Assembly: GCA_000720995.1 (NCBI GenBank)
Contig: JOEL01000002.1
Coordinates: forward strand, 62,001 to 126,000
Origin: Streptomyces celluloflavus
Lineage (GTDB): Bacteria; Actinomycetota; Actinomycetes; Streptomycetales; Streptomycetaceae
Length of the DNA stretch: 64,000 bases
Reading direction: 5' to 3'
The position numbers were made by a program, and so were the translations under genes. Positions 16,042 to 23,347 of this stretch are shown in pieces (the stretch's first letter is position 1; the number at the start of each line of letters is the position of its first letter). The notes below the pieces were generated by a model, which saw nothing but the letters and a program-made list of their open reading frames with translations, was not told where the DNA came from and did no database searches.

Positions 16042-16113
16042 TGGACGATACTGGGATTGAACCAGTGACCTCTTCCGTGTCAGGGAAGCGCTCTCCCGCT
16101 GAGCTAATCGTCC
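16042..16113 (-). tRNA. tRNA-Val(GAC), copy 1 of operon
   Basis: This gene has the same sequence as copy 3, with acceptor GGACGAT/ATCGTCC and anticodon loop CTGACAC. It lies four bases downstream of tRNA-Cys in the same transcript. Confidence 0.96.
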
Positions 16114-16117
16114 TTGG

Positions 16118-16188
16118 AGGTGGAGACGGGATTTGAACCCGTGTAGACGGCTTTGCAGGCCGTTGCCTCGCCTCTCGGCCACTCCACC
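16118..16188 (-). tRNA. tRNA-Cys(GCA)
   Basis: This 71-nt cloverleaf has acceptor GGTGGAG/CTCCACC, anticodon loop CTGCAAA (anticodon GCA), T-loop TTCAAAT and U discriminator, as expected for tRNA-Cys. It is the only tRNA-Cys gene in the window. Confidence 0.96.
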
Positions 16189-16223
16189 AGGAGTGAAGGG
16201 GTTCGGGAAGATCCCCCACATCG

Positions 16224-16296
<73 letters not shown>

Positions 16297-16369
16297 AGGT
16301 ATCTCTCCCAGACTACGTCGGGGAGTCACCTGGCCTCCGGGGCGCTTTCGCGTCCCGGCGACGTGTTGA

Positions 16370-16397
16370 ACTCTAGCGGATTCCGGGGCCAGTACAA
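16370..16397 (-). promoter_or_regulatory. Vegetative promoter of the tRNA operon
   Basis: On the minus strand TTGTAC (16392-16397) and TAGAGT (16370-16375) are separated by 16 bp. The -10 matches the usual Streptomyces HrdB-type TAGRRT. Transcription would start about 65 bp before tRNA-Gly. Confidence 0.65.
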
Positions 16398-16473
16398 AAA
16401 CGCGTTTGTGCAGCGTGCTGCGGTGCACGCTCGCCCACGGCGGCGGTCGGGGCCCCGCCATAGACTCGTTGAC

Positions 16474-17544
16474 GTGCGCTCCTTCCCTGCCATGGCCCGC
16501 TTCGGCGGCCTGATAGCCACCGACCTGCGCGATGTCACCAGCGATCCCGCGGCCCTCGACTCGACGGGCTGGTGGGCGGTGGTCGCGGACTTCGAGGGAG
16601 CGGTGGTCTGTGCCCGCTTCGGCGATGTCCGCCCCGCGACGGCCGCCGACGGGCCCGCTCCCGACCACTGGCGCGGCCCCGGGCCCGGCGACTGGCACAG
16701 CTCCCTGGACCGCGGCGCCTATACCGCGGGCGTACGTCGGATACGTGAATACATCGCGGCCGGCGAGGTCTACCAGGTGAATCTCTGCCGGGTGCTCACC
16801 GCACCGCTGCCCGACCCCGCCCGTGCCGACGTGGACGCGCTGACCGCGGTGCTGGCCCGCGGCAACCCCGCCCCGTACGCGGGCACGGTCCGGCTGCCCG
16901 CCCACGGCATCGAGGTCGCCACTGCCTCGCCCGAGCTCTACCTGCGGCGCGCCGGCCGCACCGTCGAGTCCGGTCCGATCAAGGGGACCGGCCGGACCGC
17001 CGCGGACCTGTCCGAGAAGGACCGGGCGGAGAACGTGATGATCGTGGACCTGGTCCGCAATGACCTCGGCCGGGTCTGCGCCTCCGGCACCGTGACCGTC
17101 CCGGCACTGTGCGCCGTCGAACCGCACCCCGGCCTCGTCCACCTCGTCTCCACCGTGCGCGGCGAACTGGCCGAGGGGCACGAGCGGACGGCCTGGGCGG
17201 ATCTGCTCGGCGCCACGTTCCCGCCCGGTTCGGTGACCGGGGCACCCAAGTCCAGCGCCCTGCGGATCATCGACGAACTGGAGACCGCACCGCGCGGCCC
17301 GTACTGCGGTGGCGTCGGCTGGGTCGACGCGGACCGCCGCACCGGGGAGCTCGCCGTCGGGATCCGGACCTTCTGGATCGACCGCACCGCCCCCGGCGGC
17401 CCCGTCCTGCGCTTCGGCGCCGGGGCGGGCATCATCTGGGACTCCGACCCCGAGCGGGAGTGGGCCGAGACCGAGTTGAAGGCCGCCCGGCTGCTCGCGG
17501 TAGCGTCTGGCCGGTACGAAGCGAGCGGAGGGAAACGACGATGA
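16474..17544 (+). CDS. pabB: Chorismate-binding aminodeoxychorismate synthase component I (PabB-like)
   Basis: This 356-aa chorismate-utilising enzyme probably converts chorismate plus ammonia to 4-amino-4-deoxychorismate for p-aminobenzoate and folate. The signature is in order: AGEVYQVNLCRVL (~95), SPELYLRR, then ESGPIKGTGRT, a motif shared with PabB and anthranilate synthases. ENVMIVDLVRNDLGRVC and FPPGSVTGAPKSSALRIIDELE follow. It lacks the N-terminal extension of TrpE and has no fused glutaminase. GTG 16474 (MRSFPAMARFGG) is used; ATG 16492 is possible. Its stop overlaps pabC by ATGA, which is the main reason for choosing PabB over TrpE. Confidence 0.88.
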   Translation: MRSFPAMARFGGLIATDLRDVTSDPAALDSTGWWAVVADFEGAVVCARFGDVRPATAADGPAPDHWRGPGPGDWHSSLDRGAYTAGVRRIREYIAAGEVYQVNLCRVLTAPLPDPARADVDALTAVLARGNPAPYAGTVRLPAHGIEVATASPELYLRRAGRTVESGPIKGTGRTAADLSEKDRAENVMIVDLVRNDLGRVCASGTVTVPALCAVEPHPGLVHLVSTVRGELAEGHERTAWADLLGATFPPGSVTGAPKSSALRIIDELETAPRGPYCGGVGWVDADRRTGELAVGIRTFWIDRTAPGGPVLRFGAGAGIIWDSDPEREWAETELKAARLLAVASGRYEASGGKRR

Positions 17545-18365
17545 AGATCTGGCTCAACGGGGGACTGCGGGACGCCGACGGCGCCCGGGTCTCGGTTTTC
17601 GACCACGGGCTGACGGTCGGCGACGGTGTCTTCGAGACCCTCAAGGCCGACCACGGACGTGCCTTCGCCCTCACCCGGCACCTGGAACGCCTGACGGCCT
17701 CCGCCCGGGGGCTCGGCCTGCCCGACCCCGACCTGGACGAAGTGCGGCGCGGCTGCGCGGCCGTCCTGGACGCCAACCCGATGGCGCTCGGCCGGCTGCG
17801 GATCACCTACACCGGCGGCGTCTCACCGCTCGGTTCGGACCGCGGTGAGTCCGGTACGACGCTGGTCATCGCGCTCGCCGAGACGCACCGCCGCCCCGAC
17901 ACCACCGCCGCCGTCACGGTCCCCTGGACCCGAAACGAACGCGGTGCGCTCAGCGGCCTGAAGTCCACGTCGTACGGCGAGAACGTCGTCGCGCTCGCCC
18001 GCGCCCGCGAACTGGGCGCCTCCGAGGCCCTGTTCGCCAACACCGTCGGCGCGCTCTGCGAGGGCACCGGCTCCAACGTCTTCGTCGTCCTCGACGGCGA
18101 ACTGCACACCCCGCCGCTGACCTCCGGCTGCCTCGCGGGCATCACCCGCGCCCTCACCGTCACCTGGGCGGGCGCCAAGGAGACCGATCTGCCGCTGGAC
18201 GCCCTGGAGCGGGCCGACGAGATCTTCCTGACCTCCACGCTGCGCGATGTGCAGGCCGTGACGCGGATCGACCGCCGCCAACTCGCGGACGGGCCGGGGC
18301 CGGTGACGGCCGAGGCGATGCGGATCTTCGACGCGCACGCGGCCGCCGACTTCGATCCGCGGTGA
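17541..18365 (+). CDS. pabC: Aminodeoxychorismate lyase PabC (class IV aminotransferase)
   Basis: This 274-aa PLP enzyme of fold type IV releases pyruvate from aminodeoxychorismate to give p-aminobenzoate. MKIWLNGGL, FDHGLTVGDGVFETL and the lysine in SGLKSTSYGENV (~150, probable Schiff-base residue) are visible. The cofactor-binding region is GTGSNVFVVLDGEL and the late motif is TSTLRDVQAVTRID. ATG 17541 overlaps the pabB stop by four bases, so the pair is coupled. Branched-chain or D-amino-acid aminotransferase activity cannot be excluded from fold alone, but the neighbour makes PabC the better choice. Confidence 0.88.
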   Translation: MKIWLNGGLRDADGARVSVFDHGLTVGDGVFETLKADHGRAFALTRHLERLTASARGLGLPDPDLDEVRRGCAAVLDANPMALGRLRITYTGGVSPLGSDRGESGTTLVIALAETHRRPDTTAAVTVPWTRNERGALSGLKSTSYGENVVALARARELGASEALFANTVGALCEGTGSNVFVVLDGELHTPPLTSGCLAGITRALTVTWAGAKETDLPLDALERADEIFLTSTLRDVQAVTRIDRRQLADGPGPVTAEAMRIFDAHAAADFDPR

Positions 18366-18400
18366 TGACGGTGGCGCGGGCGGACGGGTAGAAAGTCCTC

Positions 18401-19231
18401 GTGACCACAACGCTGCGGCCCGCGGGACCGGAAGAACGACGGGACGACGGGGTCCGCGCCCGTCCGTACGACATCTGCGTCAACGGCCGCCGGGCCGGCG
18501 GGATCCGGCTGGCCACCGACGCGCGGTTCGACCCCGGTGCCGGCCGGATCGAGGCCCTGGACATCGACGCGCTCGACCGGCACCGCGGGCGCGCCACAGT
18601 CGCCGCTCTCGCCGCCGAGGAAGTGCTGCGCGGCTGGGGCTGCCGGCAGATCGAACTGACCGTCCCGGCGGAGGCCGCGGCCGGGCTGCGGCTCGCGGCC
18701 GCCCTCGGCTACACCGAGCGCAGCCGCCGGATGGCCAAGGCGCTCACCGCGCCGCCCGAACTCCCCGCGGCCGCCCGTGACCGTCCGCTCGGCGCGGCGG
18801 AGTACCCGGCCTGGCACGCCGCGGCGCACGCCGCCTATGTGCGGGTGCAGATGGCGCTGGGGATGTCCCGGGAGCGGGCCGAGCGGCTGTCGGCGGAGGG
18901 GCATCGCAGGATGCTGCCGGACGGCGCCGGCACGGACGGCCACGCGCTGCGGATCCTCGCGCACGACGGCACGGATGTCGGCAGCGTCTGGGTCGCCCTG
19001 CGGATGCCGGGCGAATCCGGCGGCTATGTCGTCGATGTGACGGTGGACCCCGCCCACCGCGGCCGGGGCCACGGCCGCACGCTGATGCTTCTCGCCGAGC
19101 GGATCTGCCTCGCCGCGGGCCGTCCGGTCCTGGGCCTCAACGTCTACGCGGACAACGCCCCCGCGCTCGGGCTCTACCGCTCGCTCGGCTACCGGCCCAC
19201 CGCGTACCTGCTGTGGAAGCCGATCCTGTGA
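18401..19231 (+). CDS. GNAT acetyltransferase with two GNAT-like halves
   Basis: This 276-aa protein starts at GTG 18401, 35 bp after pabC. The C-terminal half is a clear GNAT domain: VGSVWVALRM, VVDVTVDPAHRGRGHGRTLM (acetyl-CoA loop R-G-x-G) and LGLNVYADNAPALGLYRSLGY. The N-terminal half has a weaker, partly degenerate GNAT pattern (IEALDIDALDRHRGRATVAALAAEEVL, LRLAAALGYTERSRRM), so the protein resembles tandem-GNAT enzymes such as MshD-like proteins. The substrate is unknown. A terminator hairpin follows at 19250. Confidence 0.85.
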   Translation: MTTTLRPAGPEERRDDGVRARPYDICVNGRRAGGIRLATDARFDPGAGRIEALDIDALDRHRGRATVAALAAEEVLRGWGCRQIELTVPAEAAAGLRLAAALGYTERSRRMAKALTAPPELPAAARDRPLGAAEYPAWHAAAHAAYVRVQMALGMSRERAERLSAEGHRRMLPDGAGTDGHALRILAHDGTDVGSVWVALRMPGESGGYVVDVTVDPAHRGRGHGRTLMLLAERICLAAGRPVLGLNVYADNAPALGLYRSLGYRPTAYLLWKPIL

Positions 19232-19249
19232 CGGCGGGCCGCCGGGCCC

Positions 19250-19276
19250 CCGGCCACCGGGCGCTCCGGTGGCCGG
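19250..19276. terminator. Bidirectional terminator between converging genes
   Basis: CCGGCCACCGG (19250-19260) and CCGGTGGCCGG (19266-19276) form an 11-bp perfect stem with a five-base loop between the convergent GNAT and DsbA-like genes. Confidence 0.75.
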
Positions 19277-19323
19277 TACGGCCCTGAAGCGCCCGCGGGA
19301 CCCCGGGACTCGTGCCGCCGTGC

Positions 19324-19845
19324 TCAGCCCTGCCCGGCCAGCAGCCGGTCGGCGATCTCCTCGATCCGGGCGCGCAGGCCCTCCTGGCTCTCGCCGCCGT
19401 CCAGCCGCTCCCCGCCGATCACATACGTCGGGGTACCGGTCACACCGATCGCCTTGCCCTCCGCCTGGTCCGCGTCGACGATCAGCAGATGCCGCCCGTC
19501 GACGAGCGCGGTGTCCAGCTCCTCGGCGTCCAGCCCCAGCTCCCCGGCGACCTCCAGGAGCAGCCGCTCGCCGCGGCCGTCGAGCTCCTCGGTACGGGCC
19601 AGCACCGCCTCGGCGTACTCCCGGCCCTTGCCCTGGTCCACCGCCTCCTCGGCGGCCTGGGCCGCGACGTAGGCGTACTTGTGCTTCGGCAGCGGGAAGT
19701 GGCGCAGCCGGATGTCGAGCCGGTCGCCGTAGCGCTCGCGCAGCGCCCGCAGGTCCTGCTGGGCGGCGTGGCAGTCCGGGCACTGGAGATCGCACCAGAC
19801 GTCGAGGACGGCGCGGGCGGTGGTGGCGGCGGTGAGGTCGTTCAT
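19324..19845 (-). CDS. DsbA-family thiol oxidoreductase (cytoplasmic type)
   Basis: This 173-aa protein has a thioredoxin fold with an inserted helical domain. The active-site motif CPDC lies in VLDVWCDLQCPDCHAAQ near residues 18-25, and the cis-proline loop is VTGTPTYVIGG near 145. It has no signal peptide or lipobox, so it resembles FrnE/DSBA-like proteins that work in the cytoplasm rather than periplasmic DsbA. ATG 19845 begins MNDLTAATT; a longer open frame upstream has no conserved residues. Its role in thiol stress or a specific pathway cannot be resolved. Confidence 0.85.
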   Translation of the reverse strand: MNDLTAATTARAVLDVWCDLQCPDCHAAQQDLRALRERYGDRLDIRLRHFPLPKHKYAYVAAQAAEEAVDQGKGREYAEAVLARTEELDGRGERLLLEVAGELGLDAEELDTALVDGRHLLIVDADQAEGKAIGVTGTPTYVIGGERLDGGESQEGLRARIEEIADRLLAGQG

Positions 19846-20015
19846 GGGAGCAGTCTCCCAGCCCGTGACCAGGCCCTCGCACTGGGACCTGCGGAGGAGC
19901 GGTACCCCGAGATGTCCCTGAGGCCGGGCCGGAACGTGGCCCTCGGAGCGTCGGACAAGGCAGGATGGAGGGGAGCGCGGATCGTACGCTCGTTCATCGA
20001 TGGCAGGAGGACCGG

Positions 20016-20471
20016 ATGCTGACCTCGACCGTCTGTGCCGCGGTGTCGGCGGCGGGCCTGGGTATCGCCGCGTTGACGGCATACCGCAAGCGGTTCCTGG
20101 CCGCGACCCGCATCGCGGCTTTTTCCCTCATCCCCGTCGGCCTGGTGATGACGGGTGTCATCGACTGGCTCACCGGCATCGTCTTCAAGCCCACGGTCTG
20201 GGCCGGCTTCGGGGTGCTGGCGCTCTCCGCCGTGCTGTTCGTGATCGGCCGGGCCGTGGAGCGCCACCGCGGCATCGGCGGCCGCAAGGAGCGCAAGGCC
20301 GCGCCGGAATCCCGGACCGCCGCGGTGGCGCCCGCCGCCTCCGCGCCCTCCCTCGGCGCCGGCCGCACGGGAGCCGAGGTGGCTGCACCGCCGAAGACCC
20401 AGGGCAGGAGCGGCGCACCCAAGGATGACTTCTCGGACATCGAAGCGATCCTGAAAAAGCACGGGATCTGA
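20016..20471 (+). CDS. Conserved streptomycete membrane protein (151 aa)
   Basis: AGGAGG (20005-20010) five bases before ATG 20016 fixes the start. Three hydrophobic spans are visible: an N-terminal one (TVCAAVSAAGLGIAALTA), IAAFSLIPVGLVMTGVIDWL, and VWAGFGVLALSAVLFVIGRAV. They are followed by a basic, Ala/Pro-rich cytoplasmic tail. The extreme C-terminus PKDDFSDIEAILKKHGI looks like a conserved helical peptide and may be the functional contact site. Homologues in Streptomyces have sometimes been labelled cellulose synthase, which nothing in this sequence supports. It is divergent from the DsbA-like gene. Confidence 0.8.
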   Translation: MLTSTVCAAVSAAGLGIAALTAYRKRFLAATRIAAFSLIPVGLVMTGVIDWLTGIVFKPTVWAGFGVLALSAVLFVIGRAVERHRGIGGRKERKAAPESRTAAVAPAASAPSLGAGRTGAEVAAPPKTQGRSGAPKDDFSDIEAILKKHGI

Positions 20472-20495
20472 TGAACTCCCGCTGCTGAGGAGCGT

Positions 20496-20543
20496 ATGAG
20501 GCGCGCTCCGGCGATCATGTGCGCCATGATGCGCGCGAGATGA
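20496..20543 (+). CDS. Possible 15-aa mini-ORF coupled to the next gene
   Basis: ATG 20496 follows GAGGAG (20487-20492) at a tight three-base spacing and encodes MRRAPAIMCAMMRAR. Its TGA (20541-20543) overlaps the ATG of the 51-aa membrane protein by ATGA. That downstream ATG has no good ribosome site of its own, so coupling through this mini-ORF would explain its translation. This is speculative. Confidence 0.3.
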   Translation: MRRAPAIMCAMMRAR

Positions 20544-20695
20544 ACGATGAGTGCGCCCTGGCCCGGAACGATGCCCCGGACCCCGAACCGCGCGGATGTC
20601 TTTTCGCGCTGTCCCAGCCGCCGTTGATGCTCTTCCTCGGCTTCATCGGCTTTCTGCTCCTGCTCGGTGCGGTCCACGACCTCTTTCTCCTGTGA
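20540..20695 (+). CDS. Small single-span membrane protein (51 aa)
   Basis: ATG 20540 gives a 51-residue protein, MNDECALARNDAPDPEPRGC and on, followed by a hydrophobic C-terminus running from LFALSQPPLMLFLGFIGFLL to AVHDLFLL. It is a tail-anchored or single-span peptide. The balanced polar head and hydrophobic end, with GC-biased third positions, look like a real gene, and similar small proteins occur in other Streptomyces as far as I recall. The function is unknown. Confidence 0.6.
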   Translation: MNDECALARNDAPDPEPRGCLFALSQPPLMLFLGFIGFLLLLGAVHDLFLL

Positions 20696-20751
20696 GGCCG
20701 CGACCGCGCCGCCCGGACCTGCGAAGACCGTGGAGAGGCCGCCCGGCGGGA

Positions 20752-21315
20752 TCAGCCCGCGGCCTCCCGGCGGCGCGCGCGGTACGCCGCGACATGCAGC
20801 CGGTTTCCGCATGTCCGGCTGTCGCAGTAGCGCCGGGAGCGGTTGCGTGAGAGGTCGACGAAGGCATGCCGGCAGTCGGGGGCCTCGCAGCGCCGCAGCC
20901 GTTCCCGCTCCCCGGCGACGAGGAGGAAGGCCACCGCCATCCCGCCGTCCGCGGCCAGATGATCGGCGACCGAGGCGCCCGGTGCGAAGTAGTGGACGTG
21001 CCAGTCGTAGCTGTCGTGATCGGTCAGCTGCGGGGTGGTGCCCGCGGAGGCGACCAGCTGGTTCAGCAGCGCGGCGGCGGTGCGGTCGTCGTTCGCGGCG
21101 AAGACCTGCGCGAACCGCGCCCGGACGGACCGGACGGCCGCCAGATCGTTCTCGCCCAGGACACCCACGTCGCTGATGTTGTGGCGCCGCACGAAGTCCG
21201 CGAGGGCCCCGAGGCCGGTGAGGCTGTCCGGTGCGCCGGGCGACTCGCCCTCCGGAGCGGAGTTGAGCAGAGCGACGACCGCGTCGAGCGCACACCGGGT
21301 GTCATGGGTGATCAT
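20752..21315 (-). CDS. CGNR zinc-finger protein (ABATE domain)
   Basis: This 187-aa putative DNA-binding regulator has an N-terminal helical ABATE-type region (LLNSAPEGES, LADFVRRHNIS, LRARFAQVF-like segments). The C-terminal zinc finger RCEAPDCRHAFVDLSRNRS continues through RYCDSRTCGNRLHVAAYRAR, where C-x4-C and C-x3-CGNR supply the metal ligands and the name-giving motif. ATG 21315 is used; GTG 21318 one codon upstream has the better spacing to GGGAGC. The target genes are unknown. The nearest candidates are itself and ssgB, which lies behind it on the same strand. Confidence 0.88.
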   Translation of the reverse strand: MITHDTRCALDAVVALLNSAPEGESPGAPDSLTGLGALADFVRRHNISDVGVLGENDLAAVRSVRARFAQVFAANDDRTAAALLNQLVASAGTTPQLTDHDSYDWHVHYFAPGASVADHLAADGGMAVAFLLVAGERERLRRCEAPDCRHAFVDLSRNRSRRYCDSRTCGNRLHVAAYRARRREAAG

Positions 21316-21546
21316 CACGGTTCTGCTCCCTGGCCGCACGGGGCCGGACGGGTCCCGCCCCTGGTGTCCTTGCCGAATGGTCGCCGACTCTAGCGCTTCG
21401 AACAAGCTTCGGCGCCGTCTCCGCGGTGGGTCCGCGGCGACGGCGCCGAAGTGTGCCGTATGAACTTGTCGGTCCTGCGCCGTCGCCCCGAGTCGGACGG
21501 TCGCAAGTCGTGAGCGGATGGGTGCAATGGGTGGCTGTGGTACGCC

Positions 21547-21960
21547 TCAACTCTCCGCGAGGATGTGGGAGAGCTCCGTGTCGAGATCGAAATGCCGGTG
21601 TTCCGTACCGGGTGGCACGGCGGCGTCGGTCCTCTTCAGGAACGATTCGAGGGCCCGCGCGGGGGCCTCCAGGAGGGCTTCGCCTTCCGGGGAACTCAGG
21701 GCGATGCAGACAACGCCCTGTCCGTGGCTCCGGGACGGCCATACGCGGACGTCTCCGGTGCCCGTGGGCCGGTGCAGGCCCTCGGCGAGGAGGTCGCGGG
21801 CGAATACCCACTCGACGGTCTCCTCGGCTCCGGTGTGGAAGGTGGCATGCACGGCATACGGATCGGCCGTGTCATACCGCAGGCCCGCGGGTACAGGCAG
21901 TGAGGACTCGCTCGACACAACGAGGCGCAGGTGCAGCTCGCAGCTGACCGTGGTGTTCAT
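21547..21960 (-). CDS. ssgB: Sporulation-specific cell-division regulator SsgB
   Basis: This 137-aa SsgA-like protein recruits FtsZ to the sporulation septum sites in aerial hyphae. The sequence is near-identical to the SsgB I know from S. coelicolor, including MNTTVSCELHLRLVVSSESS, the WVFARDLLAEGL segment and the end FDLDTELSHILAES. SsgB is the most conserved SALP and is a marker of morphologically complex actinomycetes, so this gene helps place the organism. A sigma-H-like promoter candidate lies about 60-85 bp upstream. The ribosome site is weak (AAGG). Confidence 0.96.
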   Translation of the reverse strand: MNTTVSCELHLRLVVSSESSLPVPAGLRYDTADPYAVHATFHTGAEETVEWVFARDLLAEGLHRPTGTGDVRVWPSRSHGQGVVCIALSSPEGEALLEAPARALESFLKRTDAAVPPGTEHRHFDLDTELSHILAES

Positions 21961-22441
21961 AAGCGCCAGGGCCTTTCGCTCAGTGTGCGCTCGGGGATTC
22001 GCACGTCGGCGAAATCGACATGCCACCTACGGTGCCGTTGTAAACCCCTCTGACGGTTTTGGGTGGCTTCCCGTACCTCTTACGGCGGATTGCGCGATCG
22101 CCGTCGACGGGAATTCCCTGGACGGATCTCGTCCGGTAAGTCCCGCCCCGTGAATACGGAGAGTGATGGGTGATCGGGCGTTGCGGAGGGTGTCGCGACG
22201 GCCCGGCGTCCGCCCGGCTCCGGGCACCGCATTCCGTACGGCGCTCCCGGCTCGTAGCCCCCGTCCGGCCCGGTCGGCGGTCTTCGGCGGTGCGGCGGCG
22301 GGCGTCGGTGCGGTGAGCACCGCCGTGCCGCTCGCGATATGCGGCGGGCGGGTTCGGCGCCGCGCCGCCGTGGTGCGTCGGCGGCTGCTCCCCAGGTGGT
22401 CATGGACCCCCGCCGACGTGGGGTAATGTTGGCGCCGCACC
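21961..22441. other. Intergenic region between ssgB and tRNA-Val(CAC)
   Basis: This 480-bp gap holds no convincing gene. It contains the candidate ssgB promoter at 22020-22045 (minus strand) and, at its right end, TAATGT (22424-22429), a plausible -10 for the tRNA-Val gene with the start about six bases before the tRNA. Confidence 0.45.
22020..22045 (-). promoter_or_regulatory. Candidate stress-sigma promoter of ssgB
   Basis: On the minus strand GTTTA (22041-22045) and GGTGGCAT (22020-22027) resemble the GTTT...GGGTAT pattern of SigB/SigH-type promoters, about 60 bp before the ssgB ATG. Published work on S. coelicolor, as I remember it, places ssgB under SigH. The -10 match here is imperfect. 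Confidence 0.35.
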
Positions 22442-22513
22442 GGGCGATTAGCTCAGTGGGAGAGCGCTTCGTTCACACCGAAGAGGTCACTGGTTCGAAC
22501 CCAGTATCGCCCA
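22442..22513 (+). tRNA. tRNA-Val(CAC), first copy
   Basis: This 72-nt cloverleaf has acceptor GGGCGAT/ATCGCCC, D-arm GCTCAGTGGGAGAGC, anticodon stem CTTCG/CGAAG with loop TTCACAC (anticodon CAC), T-loop TTCGAAC and discriminator A. It reads GUG. Confidence 0.96.
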
Positions 22514-22520
22514 CCCCGGA

Positions 22521-22555
22521 CAGCGGCCCGGAGGCTTCAAGCCTCCGGGCCGCTG
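22521..22555 (+). terminator. Terminator after first tRNA-Val(CAC)
   Basis: A 15-bp perfect stem (22521-22535 with 22541-22555, loop TTCAA) begins seven bases past the tRNA. Confidence 0.85.
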
Positions 22556-22601
22556 TGTCAGTTGGGGGTGGGTGCGCCCATCCGGGTGGTACACCGGGAC
22601 C

Positions 22602-23157
22602 ATGCCCGGTCGGCCGCGCCGTCCACACAGCTGTCACTTCCGCGGCGTATGGCCGCTCAGCGCCCCGCCCACTGCCGTCTACGCAGCCCTTGAAAATCTC
22701 GCGGCGTATCCCTGGTGGTGGCCGCAGGTGTGCGAAGCGACGCCCGTTGACGAACGGTGTGCGGTCGCCCGGTTCCGCTCGCTGCTGCCCTTCGGCCTGA
22801 CGGTTGTCGTCGGCGGGGGCGTACGGGATCCGGATGAGGGGACGCAGGCCGGGTGGGGATCTGGACGGACAGTCGAGCCGGATGACGGCAGGACGCGGGT
22901 CCGCTTCGTCCGGGAGGCCGGGGTGTGCGAGCCCTCGCCGCGCCCGATCGCGGTGCCTGCGCGGCCGCTGTTCCTCGTCCACTACGCGCTGATGATGCGC
23001 GCCGGGCGCCGCGGGCCGGCTTCCCGGCCGGTCCGCGGAGGAGGGGCGGCGAACGGTGCCGCACGGTGGCCGCGGTGGGTGCGGAATCAGGAATTTGATG
23101 GAAGGCACCGGCGGCCTGTATTGTTCAGGTCGTTCGCGGGAAACACCGCAGACACCC
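22602..23157 (+). pseudogene. Degenerate SRPBCC (polyketide-cyclase-like) gene between twin tRNAs
   Basis: From ATG 22602 the frame encodes HFRGVWPLSAPPTAVYAALE, then YPWWWPQVCE and RFRSLLPFGLTVVV. These match the start of an SRPBCC lipid/polyketide-binding protein as I know the family. After DPDEG the expected segment with GDLDG is shortened or shifted: GGDLDG appears in another frame near 22855. The frame then resumes with EPDDGRTRVRFVREAGV and ARPLFLVHYALMMRAGRRG, typical of the C-terminal helix. No stop occurs at the expected end, and the frame runs through the downstream tRNA-Val to 23261. An internal deletion or frameshift plus loss of the stop argues for a decaying gene. Confidence 0.55.
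23095..23124 (+). promoter_or_regulatory. Promoter of second tRNA-Val(CAC)
   Basis: TTGATG (23095-23100) and TATTGT (23119-23124) are separated by 18 bp, a reasonable HrdB-type promoter starting transcription about 25 bp before the tRNA. Confidence 0.6.
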
Positions 23158-23229
23158 GGGCGATTAGCTCAGTGGGAGAGCGCTTCGTTCACACCGAAGA
23201 GGTCACTGGTTCGAACCCAGTATCGCCCA
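23158..23229 (+). tRNA. tRNA-Val(CAC), second copy
   Basis: This tRNA is base-for-base identical to the copy at 22442-22513, with anticodon loop TTCACAC. The flanking promoter and terminator sequences differ from those of the first copy, so only the tRNA itself is duplicated or conserved. Confidence 0.96.
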
Positions 23230-23237
23230 CCGGGATC

Positions 23238-23273
23238 AAGGACCGGGTCACCAATTGGTGACCCGGTCCTTTT
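23238..23273 (+). terminator. Terminator after second tRNA-Val(CAC)
   Basis: A 13-bp perfect stem GGACCGGGTCACC/GGTGACCCGGTCC around AATT is followed by TTTT, one of the few T-run terminators in the window. Confidence 0.9.
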
Positions 23274-23347
23274 CGTTGAGCGCCGCATTCGGTACCGGCC
23301 GGCGCTGCGCGGATCGGCGAATACGCCGGGAATGTGCTGATGAGTCA

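Noticed and set aside
15609-16136. Plus-strand open frame rich in repeated DTGIEPVTSSVSGKRSPAEL units
   Set aside because: This is the translation of the antisense of three tRNA-Val genes, not a repeat protein.
22027-22440. Short open frames between ssgB and tRNA-Val
   Set aside because: Arg/Pro-rich translations with no ribosome site or recognisable domain; treated as non-coding.
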